From NCBI GenBank assembly GCA_965227875.1, contig OZ245783.1:4092001-4156000 (forward strand): 64,000 nucleotides of DNA, given 5' to 3'. Made by a program: the position numbers and the translations under genes. Positions 1 to 8,000 of this stretch are shown here, in pieces (positions within the stretch are counted from its first letter, which is position 1; each line of letters starts with the position of its first letter). The notes beneath the pieces were generated by a model. The model had not been told where the DNA came from. It made no database searches and was given only the letters and a program-made list of their open reading frames with translations. The DNA comes from G965227875 sp965227875 (GTDB lineage: Bacteria > Pseudomonadota > Alphaproteobacteria > Rhizobiales > JAJFHC01).

Positions 1-1
1 C

Positions 2-160
2 CCTCGCATAAACAACGCCAGGCATGAGATCGGTCACAAGAAGGTCGAGGGGGGCTTTTCTCGCAAAGGGACCGGACGTCGCCATAGGACGGAGTGGTCG
101 AAAAACATGCAAGCGGCCCTTTACTACAGCAGGAAGCGCCGCAGAGCTCGAAGTTCATAA
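2..160 (+). CDS. Possible 3' end of an upstream phage gene (partial)
   Basis: The second forward frame is open from the window edge to a TAA at 158-160, giving 52 residues rich in Arg, Lys and His. It ends about 35 bases before the tail-fibre start, which fits the close packing of the phage genes that follow. I do not recognise the protein. In podovirus-like phages the gene before the tail fibre often encodes an internal virion protein, but nothing in these 52 residues shows that. The frame could also be chance in GC-rich DNA. Confidence 0.35.
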   Translation, partial: PRINNARHEIGHKKVEGGFSRKGTGRRHRTEWSKNMQAALYYSRKRRRARSS

Positions 161-195
161 AGCGGCACGCTCGCCTTGCAACGGAAACACGCAAC

Positions 196-1302
196 ATGAC
201 GGTCAATTCATCGGTCAACCGAGCCGAACATAACGGCGATGGCACCACACGGTCCTTCGCCTTCTCGCCATACTTTCTCGAGGAAGAAGACCTCAAGGTG
301 TATCTGCGAGACCAGGGTGGTGCAGAAACTCTGCAGACAATCACGACACACTACACGATCTCGGGAGCTGCAAATCCCGCAGGAGGTACGGTTACATTCG
401 AAACGGCGCCAGACGCGTCCAGCAAGGTTGTAATCATCCGTGATCCGGATCTGGAACAGGTCGTTGACTATCAGGCGAATGATGCCTTCCCGGCCGAAAC
501 CCACGAACGGGCTCTGGACAAGTTGACGATGATTGTCCAGCGCCTGTCCGAAAGACTCGCAAGAACCATCGGATTGGCCGAAACGGACACGGTCACAAGT
601 CTCACATTACCGTCCAATAGGCAGGACAGCCTACTCGGTTTCAACGCCGGTGGGGACATGGAAGCCCTGTCCAAGAGCGTGTTGGCTGGTGCGACATTAC
701 CCAACGCACCGGTCCATCACAGCGTTCCGCGGTTCGATGGAACCGACGGGACCGCCATGCAATCGTCGGGCGTCACGATAGACGATGGCGACAATATCGA
801 CGCGCCCGGGACCGGGCATATGAAAGTACCTGGCGGCACGACGGCCCAGCGGTCGACCGGAGCCGCGCGTATGTTCCGGTGGAATTCGACCCTTTCGCTT
901 TTCGAGGGCTGGATATCGTCTGCATGGCAACAGTTCGCCTTGTCCAGCACTGGAAACGAGTTCAACGGCGGACAACGGCTCAAGACGCAGTCCGTGGCAT
1001 ACAGCGCGTCTCCTGAATACGACCTGTCAGCCGGTCAGCGGATCGAGGTCGCCAACCTGACGGGCGCGATCGCCATCGGGCTCCTGCAGAACTGCAATGT
1101 CGGTGAACCCTTCGAAATCGTTCTCACGCAGGACAGTACAGGCAGTCGCGCGATCACGATGAATTCTGGGTTCAGGAATCAGCCGTCCTCGTTCGTGACT
1201 GCGGCCGGCAAGCGCATGATCATCTGGGGCGAAGTTCTGGCGGTCGACGGCAATGGCGACATGACCGAGGCTGTCGTCACATCCAGCTGGATCGAGCCAT
1301 GA
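196..1302 (+). CDS. Phage tail-fibre protein with T7-like N-terminal adaptor domain
   Basis: This 368-residue protein is probably a virion tail fibre that binds the host surface. Its first ~130 residues match the adaptor domain seen in T7-like tail fibres: an early 'YxGDG-T-x-F-x-F'-type stretch (here NGDGTTRSFAF), a beta-rich middle, and an ETHERALDKLTM helix near residue 105. The remainder is Gly/Ser/Thr-rich and beta-prone, like a fibre shaft and tip. I chose the ATG at 196 because the family domain starts there; an upstream in-frame ATG at 94 adds 34 residues unlike the family. The stop overlaps the next gene by four bases (ATGA), so the two are translationally coupled. Confidence 0.8.
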   Translation: MTVNSSVNRAEHNGDGTTRSFAFSPYFLEEEDLKVYLRDQGGAETLQTITTHYTISGAANPAGGTVTFETAPDASSKVVIIRDPDLEQVVDYQANDAFPAETHERALDKLTMIVQRLSERLARTIGLAETDTVTSLTLPSNRQDSLLGFNAGGDMEALSKSVLAGATLPNAPVHHSVPRFDGTDGTAMQSSGVTIDDGDNIDAPGTGHMKVPGGTTAQRSTGAARMFRWNSTLSLFEGWISSAWQQFALSSTGNEFNGGQRLKTQSVAYSASPEYDLSAGQRIEVANLTGAIAIGLLQNCNVGEPFEIVLTQDSTGSRAITMNSGFRNQPSSFVTAAGKRMIIWGEVLAVDGNGDMTEAVVTSSWIEP

Positions 1303-3446
1303 GGGGCGTTCTTGCTCCACAGGTCGGCGGTGCCGGCGGCACGTCCGGCAGGCCGCTTGGCATATCGCATGTCGGGGCGGACCAGGTTGTCTCCGCCACC
1401 GGCACGACACAGGCCTTTACCAGCGCGGGCATCGGCGCGCAGGCCAGCGACAAGTATCTTCTGGTCGGTGTCCTGTGGTCGGAGAATGCTGGTTCGTCCT
1501 ATTCGGCAACCGGCATAACCGTGCAGCCGGGCGGCTCGGGCGGTACCTACGCGCTCGAACTGCTCGACGGTAATAACATCTATCTGAACGACCGGACGCA
1601 TGTCAGCTGGTGGATATCGAAAGTGCCGGTCACGGACGCGGACACGACGGCTACTATTGCCGTCACCGGCTCCGGGTCAACGAGCGTCACTTGCTCCGTC
1701 CGGGTCTATGCGGTGACGGGCGAGGATGCGATTTACCTGGTCGACAGCGGGCGCGGCACCGAGGCCGATCCGAGCGAGTTCTTCCTTGACCTGATCGCCA
1801 ACGGTATCAGCATCGCCCATGCGAACCCGCCGACCGGGGCAACAACGACATGGACCGGGCTGACCGAGGACAAGGAGGTTGACGACGACAGCGTTTACAT
1901 GACCACGGCGCTCGACGAGAGCGCGGCGGACAGCGACGAACTCGCCGTCTCGGTCGACCCTTCAAGCTTCACCTATCAGGGGGCCATCGGTGTCACGCTC
2001 GGGCCGGTTCCGCCCGGTCATTCGTCGTTTCGGTCAGCGCATTTCGTCACGAATGACTATATGTCCCGCACGCCCGGCACCGCCGATGACCGGACGAAAC
2101 AGACCATTAGCTTCTGGATCAATTGCGAGGATTGGTCAGCCTCGCAAGGCTGGCTCAATGCGGACAGCGGCAATTTCCAGATGTCGCTTCTGTCGACCTA
2201 TTTCCGGGTGCGCAACAACGGCTCGGAAGAAAAGGACACCACGTCCGCATGGCCCACAGGCGAGTGGATACACGTCTGCTACATCTTCGACAGCGGCCAG
2301 GCGATGGCGGCGGACCGGCACCGGCTCTACTTCAATCAGGTTCTTCTGCCCAACAACGTGACCGACGACACGATCACGCTGGACAGCGAAAGTGAATGGT
2401 TGAGCAACACGGTTCACCAGATCGGCGCCATCAGCGGTTCGGCGATCTACATGAAGGATTTGAAGGTCGCGGATCTCATCTGCCTTGACGGCATCGTGGC
2501 GGAACCGTCGGAGTTCAGCGAGTACGAAAACGGCGTGCTCGTGATGAAGGACTACACCGGGCCTTATGGAAGCGAGGGCTTCCATTTGCGGTTTGACGAT
2601 GACGCGGACCTGGGCGCGGACAGTTCGGGCAACGGCAATGACTGGACGCTGACGGCCGCGCCGGCCACGTCGCGCAAGCATCCCCGGCACCCGACCGGTG
2701 TTGACATGGGGTTCGGCGATCCTGTCCTGTCGGCGACGTTCTACAATAACGGCACGTCGTCGGCCTTTCTTAACCGGACGTTCGGATCGCCGACCGACCG
2801 CAAGCGCTTCGCCTGGGGCGGCTGGTTCTATGTCGAGGACCTGTCGGCCGCGTCGACCTATATTCTCACGTCATATGGCGGGGCGAGCGATGCGGCGTCG
2901 TTTTTTTTCTATCGCAATAGTAGTAATGCGATCAGGCTGACCGGCTGGCATACGTCGTGGTACGGGTCGGCAATAGGTGTGGTCACGTCGTCGGGGTGGT
3001 TTCACATGATCGCCAGCATGGATACCTATCAGGTGACCGGCGCGGAACGCTTCGAAATCTGGATTAACGGATCGCAGATCGCGAACACATTGAGCGGGCC
3101 GTCCCTCAATCAGACCTTCCAGGGCAATAACGCGGTCGGCCATGCGCTCGGGCGATATGATTATTCCGGCGCGTCGGCCTGGGAAGGCGGTATCGGCCAG
3201 TTCTTTTTCATAGACGGCGAAAGCATCCAGAACGGCGACTTTGCCGCGAGCGATTTTTACAAGAGCGAGGGCGGGGTGCTCATGCCCAAGGACATTTCCG
3301 CCGTTCCCGGTTCATGGGGCAACAACGGCGCGCTTCTCGACTTCGCCGACCTGTCCGCCCTGGGCAATGACGTGTCCGGGGAAGGCAACGGCTGGACCGC
3401 GAACGGAGCCAGCCGGCAGTCGTACCGGCTGCCGCGCGTTGTATAG
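1299..3446 (+). CDS. Phage receptor-binding-like protein with two LamG/concanavalin-like modules
   Basis: This 715-residue protein begins inside the stop of the tail-fibre gene (ATGA overlap). After a ~240-residue Gly/Thr-rich N-terminal part come two similar modules, roughly residues 245-450 and 480-710. Each has a LamG/concanavalin-A-like jelly-roll pattern: a Phe/Trp-rich sandwich, then a 'W-x-H' strand (GEWIHVCYIF; SGWFHMIASM). Each module ends in a related motif (YENGVLVMKD and KSEGGVLMPKD, followed by DSSGNGNDWT and DVSGEGNGWT). The order tail fibre, LamG protein, lysis genes suggests a glycan-binding tail component. The internal duplication is visible in the sequence; the binding role is inferred. 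Confidence 0.7.
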   Translation: MRGVLAPQVGGAGGTSGRPLGISHVGADQVVSATGTTQAFTSAGIGAQASDKYLLVGVLWSENAGSSYSATGITVQPGGSGGTYALELLDGNNIYLNDRTHVSWWISKVPVTDADTTATIAVTGSGSTSVTCSVRVYAVTGEDAIYLVDSGRGTEADPSEFFLDLIANGISIAHANPPTGATTTWTGLTEDKEVDDDSVYMTTALDESAADSDELAVSVDPSSFTYQGAIGVTLGPVPPGHSSFRSAHFVTNDYMSRTPGTADDRTKQTISFWINCEDWSASQGWLNADSGNFQMSLLSTYFRVRNNGSEEKDTTSAWPTGEWIHVCYIFDSGQAMAADRHRLYFNQVLLPNNVTDDTITLDSESEWLSNTVHQIGAISGSAIYMKDLKVADLICLDGIVAEPSEFSEYENGVLVMKDYTGPYGSEGFHLRFDDDADLGADSSGNGNDWTLTAAPATSRKHPRHPTGVDMGFGDPVLSATFYNNGTSSAFLNRTFGSPTDRKRFAWGGWFYVEDLSAASTYILTSYGGASDAASFFFYRNSSNAIRLTGWHTSWYGSAIGVVTSSGWFHMIASMDTYQVTGAERFEIWINGSQIANTLSGPSLNQTFQGNNAVGHALGRYDYSGASAWEGGIGQFFFIDGESIQNGDFAASDFYKSEGGVLMPKDISAVPGSWGNNGALLDFADLSALGNDVSGEGNGWTANGASRQSYRLPRVV

Positions 3447-3455
3447 GAGAAAGCA

Positions 3456-4034
3456 ATGCGAGCAAAAATCCTGAAAAACGGAAAGCATGTCGCCACGGTG
3501 GCGCCGGGGCGCGAAATCGCGCTCGAGGGCCAGCGGCTGCCGGCCTCGCATCCCTGGCGCGGGCTCGTAAAGACCGGTGATATCGGACACCCGGGCTTGC
3601 ATCGTCTCGGGTATTCCTGCGAGTCGGTTGTGCCGCCCGCCCGGCCGGAGCCGACAGCCGAACAGATCGCGGCGCGCCTGCGCTCGGGCATCGACGCCGA
3701 ACGCGACACCCGCATAGCGGCCGGCTTCACGTTCAACGGCGTCCGGTTCCAGCTGGACAGCGAAAGCCAGGACAAGATCACAGCCATGGGCGCGGCGGCC
3801 AAGTTCGCGGTGATTGGCGGCGTTCTCTCGGGAAGCCTGCGATGGGCCGATCCTGACCGGGACTTCTCGTGGGTCGCCACGGACAACAGCCAGGTCGCAA
3901 TGGACGCGCCGACCATGATCGCCTTCGCCGATGCGGCGATGCAGTGGGTGTACGCGCACACCTTGGCGGCGCGCGCACTGAAAGACGCGGACCCGATACC
4001 GGAAGGCTTCGCGAACGACGAGCATTGGCCGTGA
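3456..4034 (+). CDS. DUF4376-like phage protein
   Basis: This 192-residue protein starts nine bases after the LamG gene, with a GGAGAAA-type ribosome binding site just before its ATG. Its C-terminal ~120 residues have the pattern of DUF4376: a charged helix (AARLRSGIDAERDTRIA), a short 'GFTFNGVRFQLD' beta hairpin, then an alanine-rich stretch ending in a Met/Phe/Ala helix. DUF4376 proteins commonly sit beside tail-fibre genes in prophages and are often guessed to be fibre-assembly or tail-tip accessory proteins; no function is established. The stop overlaps the GTG start of the next gene (GTGA). Confidence 0.7.
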   Translation: MRAKILKNGKHVATVAPGREIALEGQRLPASHPWRGLVKTGDIGHPGLHRLGYSCESVVPPARPEPTAEQIAARLRSGIDAERDTRIAAGFTFNGVRFQLDSESQDKITAMGAAAKFAVIGGVLSGSLRWADPDRDFSWVATDNSQVAMDAPTMIAFADAAMQWVYAHTLAARALKDADPIPEGFANDEHWP

Positions 4035-4279
4035 TACTGGGCGAAACGGACAAGCACTGGAAAATCGATAAGTCCATTCCGATCGCACTCATATTCACAT
4101 TGGTGGTCCAAGCGGTCGGATTTGGAGCATGGGTAGGAACGCTCGCTCAACGGGTTGCGGGAGTTGAGGAGAAACTTTCAAGTCGAGACGTCGAGATTGC
4201 AAAATCTGCGAAAATGGAAGCAAACATCGAACAGATTTTCCGGATGTTGGCACGAATAGAGGAACGGTTCGTGCGGTAG
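4031..4279 (+). CDS. Small one-TM coiled-coil membrane protein of the lysis cassette
   Basis: The 82-residue product has a polar N-terminus, one hydrophobic segment (about residues 14-36, SIPIALIFTLVVQAVGFGAW and on) and a C-terminal heptad-rich helix (QRVAGVEEKLSSRD...MLARIEERF). The GTG at 4031 overlaps the DUF4376 stop, which supports it as the true start. Small proteins of this shape often precede the endolysin in alphaproteobacterial prophages and are called holin-like or spanin-like. The topology is read from the sequence; a lysis role rests on position only. Confidence 0.6.
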   Translation: MILGETDKHWKIDKSIPIALIFTLVVQAVGFGAWVGTLAQRVAGVEEKLSSRDVEIAKSAKMEANIEQIFRMLARIEERFVR

Positions 4280-4398
4280 CGCCGATCCGGCTGGAAAATC
4301 GGTCAGTGTCCTGGACATAGCACCGGCATCCGGTGTGGCCACGGATGGTCCCACGACCCACCACAACCGAAGCACACCCGCAATTTCAAGGAATGAAT

Positions 4399-5121
4399 AT
4401 GAATCGCAAGGCATTCTTCGAGGCCGTGCGTCGGACGGCGTTCACCGGTACCCTCTCGCAATCTCAAGTCGACGGCCTGAATCTCCTTCTTGATGTCTGG
4501 TTATCGCACTTCGGGAAACACGATCCTCGTTGGCTCGCATACTGTCTCGCCACAGCAAGACATGAAACAGCTGGCACTATGCTACCGGTGAAGGAGTACG
4601 GTTCGGATACCCGGGCAAACCGGCTTTACGGCGTGGAGGGTCGCTTTCCGGAACGGGCGCGCCGGATGGGAAACACAGAAAGAGGCGACGGTGCACGCTA
4701 CAAGGGGCGAGGGTTCGTACAGCTCACCTGGAAGAATAACTACAGAAAAGCAGGCGAAGCCCTGGGCATTGATCTGGTGGGTGATCCGGATGCAGCTTTG
4801 GTCCCGGATATCGCGGCCAAGATTCTGTTTCGAGGTTGTATCGAAGGCTGGTTTACCGGCATGCGGCTTTCTGACTTCGTAAACAGCGATGAACAGAACT
4901 ACTTGCTGGCCCGGCAGGTCGTGAACGGGAGGGACCGGGCCACGATGATCGCCGAATACGCGGCAGATTTCGAAGCGGCCTTGTGCAGTTCATCGACGAA
5001 GTGTCGTGGAAATTCGACTTCGCTATCGAGCCCGATACTAAGCCAGATTATCTCCCTTTGGACATTGGTACGCATGAAGCTGAAACCCACTTTCGAACTG
5101 TTTGGAAAGGAAAAGCCGTGA
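4399..5121 (+). CDS. Phage endolysin, glycoside hydrolase family 19 type (C-terminus suspect)
   Basis: This protein should cleave the peptidoglycan glycan backbone during phage lysis. The GH19 fold is clear: HETAG near residues 55-59 (first catalytic Glu, E56), KEYG near 65-68 (second Glu, E66), and the substrate-binding motif GRGFVQLTWKNNY at 103-115. I chose ATG 4399 because AAGGA at 4388-4392 sits six bases upstream; ATG 4393 is too close. The catalytic domain ends near residue 195. The last ~45 residues are Ser-rich and unlike the family, while the overlapping frame from 4983 reads as natural protein. A one-base loss near 4981-4984 is therefore possible. Confidence 0.85.
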   Translation: MNRKAFFEAVRRTAFTGTLSQSQVDGLNLLLDVWLSHFGKHDPRWLAYCLATARHETAGTMLPVKEYGSDTRANRLYGVEGRFPERARRMGNTERGDGARYKGRGFVQLTWKNNYRKAGEALGIDLVGDPDAALVPDIAAKILFRGCIEGWFTGMRLSDFVNSDEQNYLLARQVVNGRDRATMIAEYAADFEAALCSSSTKCRGNSTSLSSPILSQIISLWTLVRMKLKPTFELFGKEKP

Positions 5122-5372
5122 TTTTCTTGTCGATCCTATTCTGCATCGTAGTCTTGTTTTTTATGTTGTGGTTCCTGGCGCCGTCGGGATGGATGACACA
5201 TGTCAAAACAGTGTTGCTCGGGCTTTTGGTTGGTGCACCGGCCATCATCGACCAATTGGCCAACGACATTCGCTGGCAGGACATTCTTGGTTCTCGGCAG
5301 GCTGCAATCGTGGGAGGAGTGCTCGTCTTGATGGGGATTTTGGCGCGTCTGAGATCAAGGATAAAAAACTGA
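5118..5372 (+). CDS. Holin-like membrane protein (possibly the displaced C-terminus of the endolysin)
   Basis: From a GTG at 5118, with GGAAAGG at 5104-5110 as ribosome binding site, this frame gives 84 residues with a strongly hydrophobic N-terminal segment (residues 1-22), a second weak one (about 33-45) and a third (about 68-80), ending in a basic RLRSRIKN tail. The start overlaps the endolysin stop (GTGA), the same coupling used at 4031. A holin or lysis regulator role follows from topology and position. The frame stays open upstream to a GTG at 4983 with protein-like sequence, so it may instead be the C-terminal part of a longer endolysin. Confidence 0.55.
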   Translation: MIFLSILFCIVVLFFMLWFLAPSGWMTHVKTVLLGLLVGAPAIIDQLANDIRWQDILGSRQAAIVGGVLVLMGILARLRSRIKN

Positions 5373-5755
5373 TGTCGTGGTTGATTTCGATTCTGTCCGA
5401 CCGCTTGTTGAATCGGGCCTTCGAATTCTTTGCCCGACGAAAGGATGGTGAGGCCCAAATCGCGTTGAAGCAGATCGATGCAGAGCTTGCAGCGCGCAAG
5501 TCTGCACGCGAAATCCGCTTGGCAACTTCAGGTTATTGGGAAATGCGCGTTCTTACGTTCCTGATCGCGTTGCCTTTTGTTGTTCATCTGAATCTGGTCG
5601 GGCTGGATACAAGCTTTTCACTCGGCTGGGGGATATCGGCGTTTCCGGAACCTTTCGACGAATGGGAAGGCAATATCTTGCTTTCGTTCTTTGGTGTTTA
5701 TGCGGTTTCCAGAGGACTTGCGACTCTCTCTGGCGTTCTTGCGACACGCAGGTAA
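5372..5755 (+). CDS. Holin-like protein resembling the GTA/prophage 3TM holin family
   Basis: The 127-residue product has an amphipathic, charged N-terminal half (DAELAARKSAREIRLA) followed by hydrophobic segments at about 60-76 and 99-117. This is the layout of the 'holin of 3TMs' family of gene-transfer agents and alphaproteobacterial prophages. Its ATG shares one base with the preceding stop (TGATG). Holins form lesions in the inner membrane that release or activate the endolysin. It is the last recognisable phage gene. The family match is from memory of the family pattern, without a profile search. Confidence 0.55.
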   Translation: MSWLISILSDRLLNRAFEFFARRKDGEAQIALKQIDAELAARKSAREIRLATSGYWEMRVLTFLIALPFVVHLNLVGLDTSFSLGWGISAFPEPFDEWEGNILLSFFGVYAVSRGLATLSGVLATRR

Positions 5756-6086
5756 GCGGTGCAATTATCACTAAGCCCCACCCGTCGAAGGGCTTGATAC
5801 AAGTCTCGTTCTAAACCGAAATCTGCAGAACGCGAATTGCAACGGCGCAAAAGGTGTTGGCGCAAGCTTGGGTGATTTGTCATAATCGCTTTTGCGTGGT
5901 CAGTTGATTCTTCGTACACGATTGTGAAGTGTCTGCCCAAACTAGGTGGCAGGTTCGGTGTTGGATTGACCGGCTTAGAGTTTTTTCGAAGAGAGTTAGG
6001 TTTTTTGTTCTTGAACGTGTGATGCGATGCGTATCGTCTCCAGATTAGGCACGTTTACAAAGTGATGTACTGCGTAAAAGAAAAAA
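5756..6086. other. AT-rich intergenic stretch at the right edge of the prophage
   Basis: No convincing gene lies in these 331 bases, which are visibly more AT-rich than the flanks. A short inverted repeat (AAGCCC at 5773-5778 with GGGCTT at 5790-5795) follows the last phage gene and could be a weak terminator. The right prophage attachment site could lie here, but no tRNA end or duplicated core can be tested because the left end is outside the window. A promoter for the downstream acetyltransferase is expected here; no strong -35/-10 pair was found. Confidence 0.4.
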
Positions 6087-7229
6087 ATGAAATTCAGGGT
6101 GCAAGTTCACAATTCTTTGGACCGGTTGGGTCCCAATTGGCGGTCGTTCGAGCGGCGGGCGATAGCGTCTCCTTTCCAAAATTTTAACTGGGTTTCAAGC
6201 TGGATGTCACATTTCTGCCGCGGGGCGGAACTGACACCCTTCATTGTATTCGCGTATGATGAGACTGACACTCTACGTGTCATTTTCCCTCTAGCTGTAC
6301 AAGATACCAGATCATGTCGAAAACTCATCTGGATCGGCGACCGTCAGTCCGCCTACAATTGTCCTTTGGTCGACAGAAAAGCTCTCTTGAACGCTTCGGA
6401 TGAAGCGATTTCGGGACTATGGCAAGATGTGATCGACCTTGCCGAGGATCTCGATCTTGTGCATTTTGTGCGCCAACCCGAGCAGATTGACGGAAAAAAG
6501 AATCCGTTCCTGTTGAAATCTTCAATCTCGAGATTGGCAAGTGATAGGATGATACCACTTGCCGATAGCTGGACAGATTTTGCTGACCGTGTTGGTCGGG
6601 AGGCCCTGGAGCACCAAAGCGTTGAAGCAACGCGTCGGCTCAAGAGACGGGGGCGGCTGAAGATATCGCTGAATGTCAGGTTGCCGGACGAACCGGATCT
6701 CCTGAGACACTTCTTTGATCTTTCACAGACACACGATGGTCCCGACACGAAGGCGACACTTGGCGGATTTTATAGGTCACTTGCGGAAAGTTCTGAAAAC
6801 TCCCCCCTGCGGCTGACCACGGTCACAGTCGATGATGCATTGATTGCAGGAGCAATCGGTTTTCCCTACGCCGACCGATACTTCGTCACGATCACCGCAA
6901 TCGAGCAGGGTGCAGATGGTGCGGCAGGAGAGTATCTTCTCGGTGAAGAACTGGTACGATCATGCATTGTACAGGGCCTCTCCGGAATCGAGTTTCTTGG
7001 CAATACCTGTCCTGATACAAGTTGGGCGACACCTTCCAACAATACATTTGACACATTCTTCGGGTTGACCGCGAAAGGATTGGCGGCGTCGACGTTCATC
7101 AGAACCTCCACGGAAATCCTCAAGCCTTTCTTCAAGCGAAATGAGAGGGATCGCGGAAGCCGTAGGCTTTTTCCGCGTACCGTGACGAAACCAAAAATAC
7201 CTGAAATTTCGACAACCGGCGCCAGCTGA
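6087..7229 (+). CDS. CelD/FemAB-like (BioF2-type) acyltransferase
   Basis: This 380-residue protein resembles the CelD/BcsL-type GNAT-fold proteins with an Acetyltransf_6 domain. The N-terminus has the typical 'SPFQNFNWVSSWMSHF' aromatic stretch near residue 30. The acyltransferase core spans about 180-330: a basic RRLKRRGRLKISL region, an 'FFDLSQTHD' helix, and a late 'GEYLLGEELVRSCIVQGLSGIEFLG' strand-helix unit. Such proteins act in polysaccharide or envelope modification; the substrate here is unknown. The ribosome binding site is a poor A-rich run. Base composition is lower in GC than the core genes, and its place beside the prophage edge fits acquired DNA. Confidence 0.65.
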   Translation: MKFRVQVHNSLDRLGPNWRSFERRAIASPFQNFNWVSSWMSHFCRGAELTPFIVFAYDETDTLRVIFPLAVQDTRSCRKLIWIGDRQSAYNCPLVDRKALLNASDEAISGLWQDVIDLAEDLDLVHFVRQPEQIDGKKNPFLLKSSISRLASDRMIPLADSWTDFADRVGREALEHQSVEATRRLKRRGRLKISLNVRLPDEPDLLRHFFDLSQTHDGPDTKATLGGFYRSLAESSENSPLRLTTVTVDDALIAGAIGFPYADRYFVTITAIEQGADGAAGEYLLGEELVRSCIVQGLSGIEFLGNTCPDTSWATPSNNTFDTFFGLTAKGLAASTFIRTSTEILKPFFKRNERDRGSRRLFPRTVTKPKIPEISTTGAS

Positions 7230-7233
7230 AAAG

Positions 7234-7938
7234 TCACTGCCTCACGCCAGGTTTGGAACGCAACCTGAGGGCAAACTCGTACGCCTGCATCATCTTCGTG
7301 TGAAGACGCTTGGCTCTTGCGGATCTTTTGTTCTTCATTCGCAGATAGGATCTGCGAAGGGCGTCATAAACGGATACCGATTGCGCGTAAGCCTTCCACG
7401 CGCTGGGAGATCCGGTTACCCGTCTTGTTGAACCGGTAGCTGATGGCTGTGCGCTCGCGAGCACCTTGTTGCGGTCGGAGGATGCGATTCGATTGATCCT
7501 ATCGGGACGTCTGGCAGTCACCGCCTCGACCTGTTTTCGTCGAGCCCCTTGAATTCTGGATCTGCGCGAAATGTGCCCGCGTCCGATATTGTTATATTTC
7601 TTGAACTTCAATGCCCCAATTCGAACGCGAACGAACCTTCCGTGAACAGGAGATTCCATTCGCACTACCTTCTGCCGGCCCATTAGCAGGAAGAGTTGGA
7701 CTTCGTTGTCTTGCGAAGTGGTCTTTTCGTTTCCTAGAGGTATCCTTAATCCAATTCCTGCGCCGTCAGGCAGTGGTACCCCGAAATCCGATGCTGACGC
7801 ATATCGCGGCAACAAAGCAAAAGCGCTTAGCAATACAACCATCACGAAAGTTCGTGAAAGCGACAGTATGGGGGTCGACCGGGGTATCGCAAATATCGAG
7901 CCTCGTGCTGCGCCACTTCGCGAATACCAGTGTTTCAT
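7234..7938 (-). CDS. Unrecognised exported basic protein
   Basis: I do not recognise this 234-residue protein. It has an N-terminal export signal: basic start, hydrophobic core near residues 29-46 (VMVVLLSAFALLP) and a plausible cleavage after YASAS. The mature part is very rich in Arg and Lys, with an 'RIPLGNEK' stretch, a predicted beta region (EVQLFLLMGRQKVVRM) and a C-terminal basic helix (RSARAKRLHTKMMQAYEFALRLRSK). It converges on the acetyltransferase gene with a 4-bp gap. AAAGG at 7948-7952 (minus strand) is the ribosome binding site, and it is part of an inverted repeat described separately. Confidence 0.6.
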   Translation of the reverse strand: MKHWYSRSGAARGSIFAIPRSTPILSLSRTFVMVVLLSAFALLPRYASASDFGVPLPDGAGIGLRIPLGNEKTTSQDNEVQLFLLMGRQKVVRMESPVHGRFVRVRIGALKFKKYNNIGRGHISRRSRIQGARRKQVEAVTARRPDRINRIASSDRNKVLASAQPSATGSTRRVTGSPSAWKAYAQSVSVYDALRRSYLRMKNKRSARAKRLHTKMMQAYEFALRLRSKPGVRQ

Positions 7939-7941
7939 TTT

Positions 7942-8000
7942 GGTGCACCTTTCCCGCTGATGTCACTGTCTGCGACCGTGGAATCGCGGGAGGTGCAACC
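7942..8000 (-). promoter_or_regulatory. Inverted repeat that would bury the ribosome binding site of the exported protein
   Basis: On the minus strand an upstream arm (7986-8000, GGTTGCACCTCCCGC) can pair with a downstream arm (7942-7957, GCGGGAAAGGTGCACC) across a 28-nt loop: five, one, five and three base pairs with small bulges. The downstream arm contains AAAGG, the ribosome binding site nine bases before the ATG at 7938. The transcript could therefore occlude its own start. Whether this acts as a regulator is inferred. Confidence 0.45.

Noticed and set aside
2898..2905. Run of eight Ts as a possible terminator
   Set aside because: It lies inside the LamG-type coding sequence, where it encodes Phe codons, and no stem precedes it.
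5698..5940. 80-codon minus-strand frame across the prophage edge
   Set aside because: It overlaps the holin-like gene and lacks a convincing start region or protein-like composition.
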